Shown here one piece after another: positions 23,933-25,392 of a stretch of DNA of 25,392 nt. The stretch lies in contig JAVKLS010000047.1 in assembly GCA_031538565.1 (NCBI GenBank), positions 1 to 25,392 on the forward strand. Direction: 5' to 3'. Below the pieces are notes generated by a model. It was not told the DNA's origin, searched no databases, and saw nothing but the letters and a program-made list of their open reading frames with translations. The first letter of the stretch is position 1. Each line of letters starts with the position of its first letter. The position numbers were made by a program, and so were the translations under genes. Source of the stretch: JASGCK01 sp031538565 (lineage in GTDB: Bacteria > Pseudomonadota > Gammaproteobacteria > Burkholderiales > Burkholderiaceae_C).

Positions 23933-25012
23933 TTACGGGTAGTAATGGCGACGCGCCAACCAAACCAAGCTAATGCCAAAAATACTGCCGTGCAAAAGTA
24001 ACACTGCAGGCACAAAACCAATGCGTCCCGATGCAATCCAGTTTTGCGTGATGTTGATGAAGTTGTAGTACGACACAAACACCAACATGGCAAACATCAA
24101 ATGCCCGCTGCGCGCAGCGCGTGGTTTTGTACTCGCGCTCACCAAGGCGATCAAAATTAAATTGAGTGCTGCCAGAACAATGCCAATGCGCCACGACAAC
24201 TCTCCTTGGTTGTCAAGGCGTGAGTCTTGCAGCAAGGTGAGGGTAGAGCGCGTATTGGGCGGACCTAAACCAGACGACGTGCTGCTTGCGCCCACTAAAT
24301 TGCCCATGCTTTCAAACTCGGTGAGGGACACATCTTGATTGATGTTGTTCAGCGTGAGTTGTTGCCCTGTCGTGAGCACAATGTATCGGTATCCGTTGAT
24401 GTCTTCGAGATGTCCGCTTTGGGCGGAAGTAATCAGCTCTTTGTCTTGGTCGAAATAGGCCATAAAAATGTGACGCGCTGAAAGTGCTGCCGCGCTGCCT
24501 GCTCTCGCAGAATCTGCGCTTTCTTTGCCAATATAGATGACGCGCTTGCCATTGCTGGACTCTTGAAACTCACCTGGGACGATGCGCTCCAAATCGCCGC
24601 GCTGCTCAAAACGCACCCGCATATTTTGCATTTGCTCATTGGCAAAAGGCCAAATCATAAAAGCCATTACCGCAATGGTTAAAAAAATCGGCAAGGCGAA
24701 AGCAAGCAAAGGATGGGCAAAGCTGGCTAGGCTTTGTCCGCTGCTAAACCATACGGCAACTTCGCTGTCACCAATCATGCGAGCCAAGGTGCTAACTGCG
24801 GTGATAAAAAGTGAAAGTGCCAAAATCGTGGGCACATGTCCCATGACCGAATAAGCCATGATTAAAAAAATTTCTTCTGGATTGACCGAACCCTTAGACG
24901 CCAAGCCCAAGGTTCGAATCAGCATCATGGTCATCACCACGGTTGCCAGCACGACCAAAGTCGCACTAAAAGTGCGCGACAGCTCTTGCTGAAACGATTT
25001 ACGAAAAATCAT
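23933..25012 (-). CDS. lptF: LPS export permease LptF
   Basis: A 359-residue YjgP/YjgQ-type permease, partner of LptG. It starts MIFRKSFQQELSRTFSAT, the family's front end, with TM segments in the first and last thirds (for example VVLATVVMTMMLI, IGIVLAALNLILIALV) around a periplasmic jelly-roll domain that carries LPS. In many gammaproteobacteria and Burkholderiales lptF faces pepA; here the gene upstream on the same strand is a stomatin-like gene ending 40 bases away. Confidence 0.93.
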   Translation of the reverse strand: MIFRKSFQQELSRTFSATLVVLATVVMTMMLIRTLGLASKGSVNPEEIFLIMAYSVMGHVPTILALSLFITAVSTLARMIGDSEVAVWFSSGQSLASFAHPLLAFALPIFLTIAVMAFMIWPFANEQMQNMRVRFEQRGDLERIVPGEFQESSNGKRVIYIGKESADSARAGSAAALSARHIFMAYFDQDKELITSAQSGHLEDINGYRYIVLTTGQQLTLNNINQDVSLTEFESMGNLVGASSTSSGLGPPNTRSTLTLLQDSRLDNQGELSWRIGIVLAALNLILIALVSASTKPRAARSGHLMFAMLVFVSYYNFINITQNWIASGRIGFVPAVLLLHGSIFGISLVWLARRHYYP

Positions 25013-25052
25013 GCGTGGCGTGCGCTTGCGTTGTTGCCTTATTGCGAGAGTA

Positions 25053-25392
25053 TTATTTGACGGATTGTGTGAGCTTCATCGCGGACGCAATCAAACTGCT
25101 AACCTGCCCCATATCGGATGGAACCACGAGTGTGGTGGTGCTGCTGGCTGCGACTTTGGAGTACGCTTCGACCGCTTTTTCAGCGACCTTTAGTTGCACG
25201 GCTTGCTCGCCACCTGGTTTTTGAATGGCAGCGGCCACCCGCTCAATTGCGCCCGCCGTCGCATCGGCAACCGCAGTAATAGATGCGGCCTCGCCTTGCG
25301 CATTGTTAATCACCGCTTGCTTTTCACCCTCTGATCGGGCAATGGCAGCCTCGCGCTCGCCCGTGGCGATGTTGATTTGCTCTTGCCTACGA
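25053..25392 (-). CDS. SPFH/Band 7 (stomatin/paraslipin-like) protein, C-terminal part
   Basis: The frame is open from the right edge (first full codon at 25391) to TAA at 25053-25055, giving about 112 residues. The alanine- and glutamate-rich coiled-coil region INIATGEREAAIARSEGEKQ followed by NNAQGEAASI, then a helical tail with VVPSDMG, is typical of QmcA-type paraslipins, which form membrane-bound oligomeric rings. The transmembrane and PHB domains lie outside the window. It is the upstream neighbour of lptF in the same direction. Confidence 0.85.
   Translation of the reverse strand, partial: RRQEQINIATGEREAAIARSEGEKQAVINNAQGEAASITAVADATAGAIERVAAAIQKPGGEQAVQLKVAEKAVEAYSKVAASSTTTLVVPSDMGQVSSLIASAMKLTQSVK

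Noticed and set aside
1..25392. CRISPR arrays, phage genes, rRNA or riboswitches
   Set aside because: No regularly spaced repeats, phage structural genes, rRNA segments or recognisable riboswitch folds were seen.

Overview
The window looks like a chromosomal segment of a betaproteobacterium, most likely Burkholderiales. This is inferred from gene content and order (ygfZ divergent from mltG-tmk-holB-tatD plus an ankyrin gene; lptF-lptG) and not from any marker gene. Base composition is mosaic. Housekeeping genes are GC-rich (41 of 60 bases are G or C in 19201-19260), while the end of the sugar cluster is strikingly AT-rich (12 of 60 in 5761-5820).

Layout. 1-132 holds the start of an IS3-type transposase gene running off the left edge, followed by a small orphan hairpin terminator. 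335-3473 carries tex and galU on the plus strand. 3542-16883 is one uninterrupted minus-strand run of 13 tightly packed genes, read right to left: an HMW1C-type N-glycosyltransferase, a 38-residue small ORF, rfbF, rfbG, an antitoxin-like gene, rfbH with a PemK/MazF-like domain fused to its front, a NeuB-family synthase, a thiamine-diphosphate enzyme, an FkbM methyltransferase, a sugar-nucleotide SDR, two GT2 glycosyltransferases and a second methyltransferase. 16940-22448 is mostly plus-strand housekeeping genes (GNAT, mltG, tmk, holB, tatD, ankyrin protein), with ygfZ on the minus strand. 22453-25392 is minus-strand: cbiX, lptG, lptF and the tail of a stomatin-like (SPFH) gene.

How the genes work together. 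RfbF, RfbG and RfbH are the standard route from glucose-1-phosphate to CDP-3,6-dideoxy-4-ketoglucose. An acetolactate-synthase-like enzyme plus an SDR reductase in the same operon fit the yersiniose-type step, in which a two-carbon branch from pyruvate is added at C4 and then reduced. The NeuB homologue suggests that a PEP-dependent condensation also occurs. The glycosyltransferases and methyltransferases would assemble and decorate a surface glycan. GalU beside the cluster and LptFG at the right end belong to the same cell-envelope theme. No flippase, polymerase or ligase, and no E3 reductase partner for RfbH, is present in the window.

The most unusual feature is a toxin-antitoxin-like pair embedded between rfbG and rfbH. 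The antitoxin-like gene overlaps the end of rfbG, and the toxin-like domain is joined in frame to RfbH, giving a two-domain protein of about 544 residues with the RfbH iron-sulfur cysteine motif intact. The orphan HMW1C-type glycosyltransferase heading the operon, and the small ORF fitted exactly between it and rfbF, are also notable.
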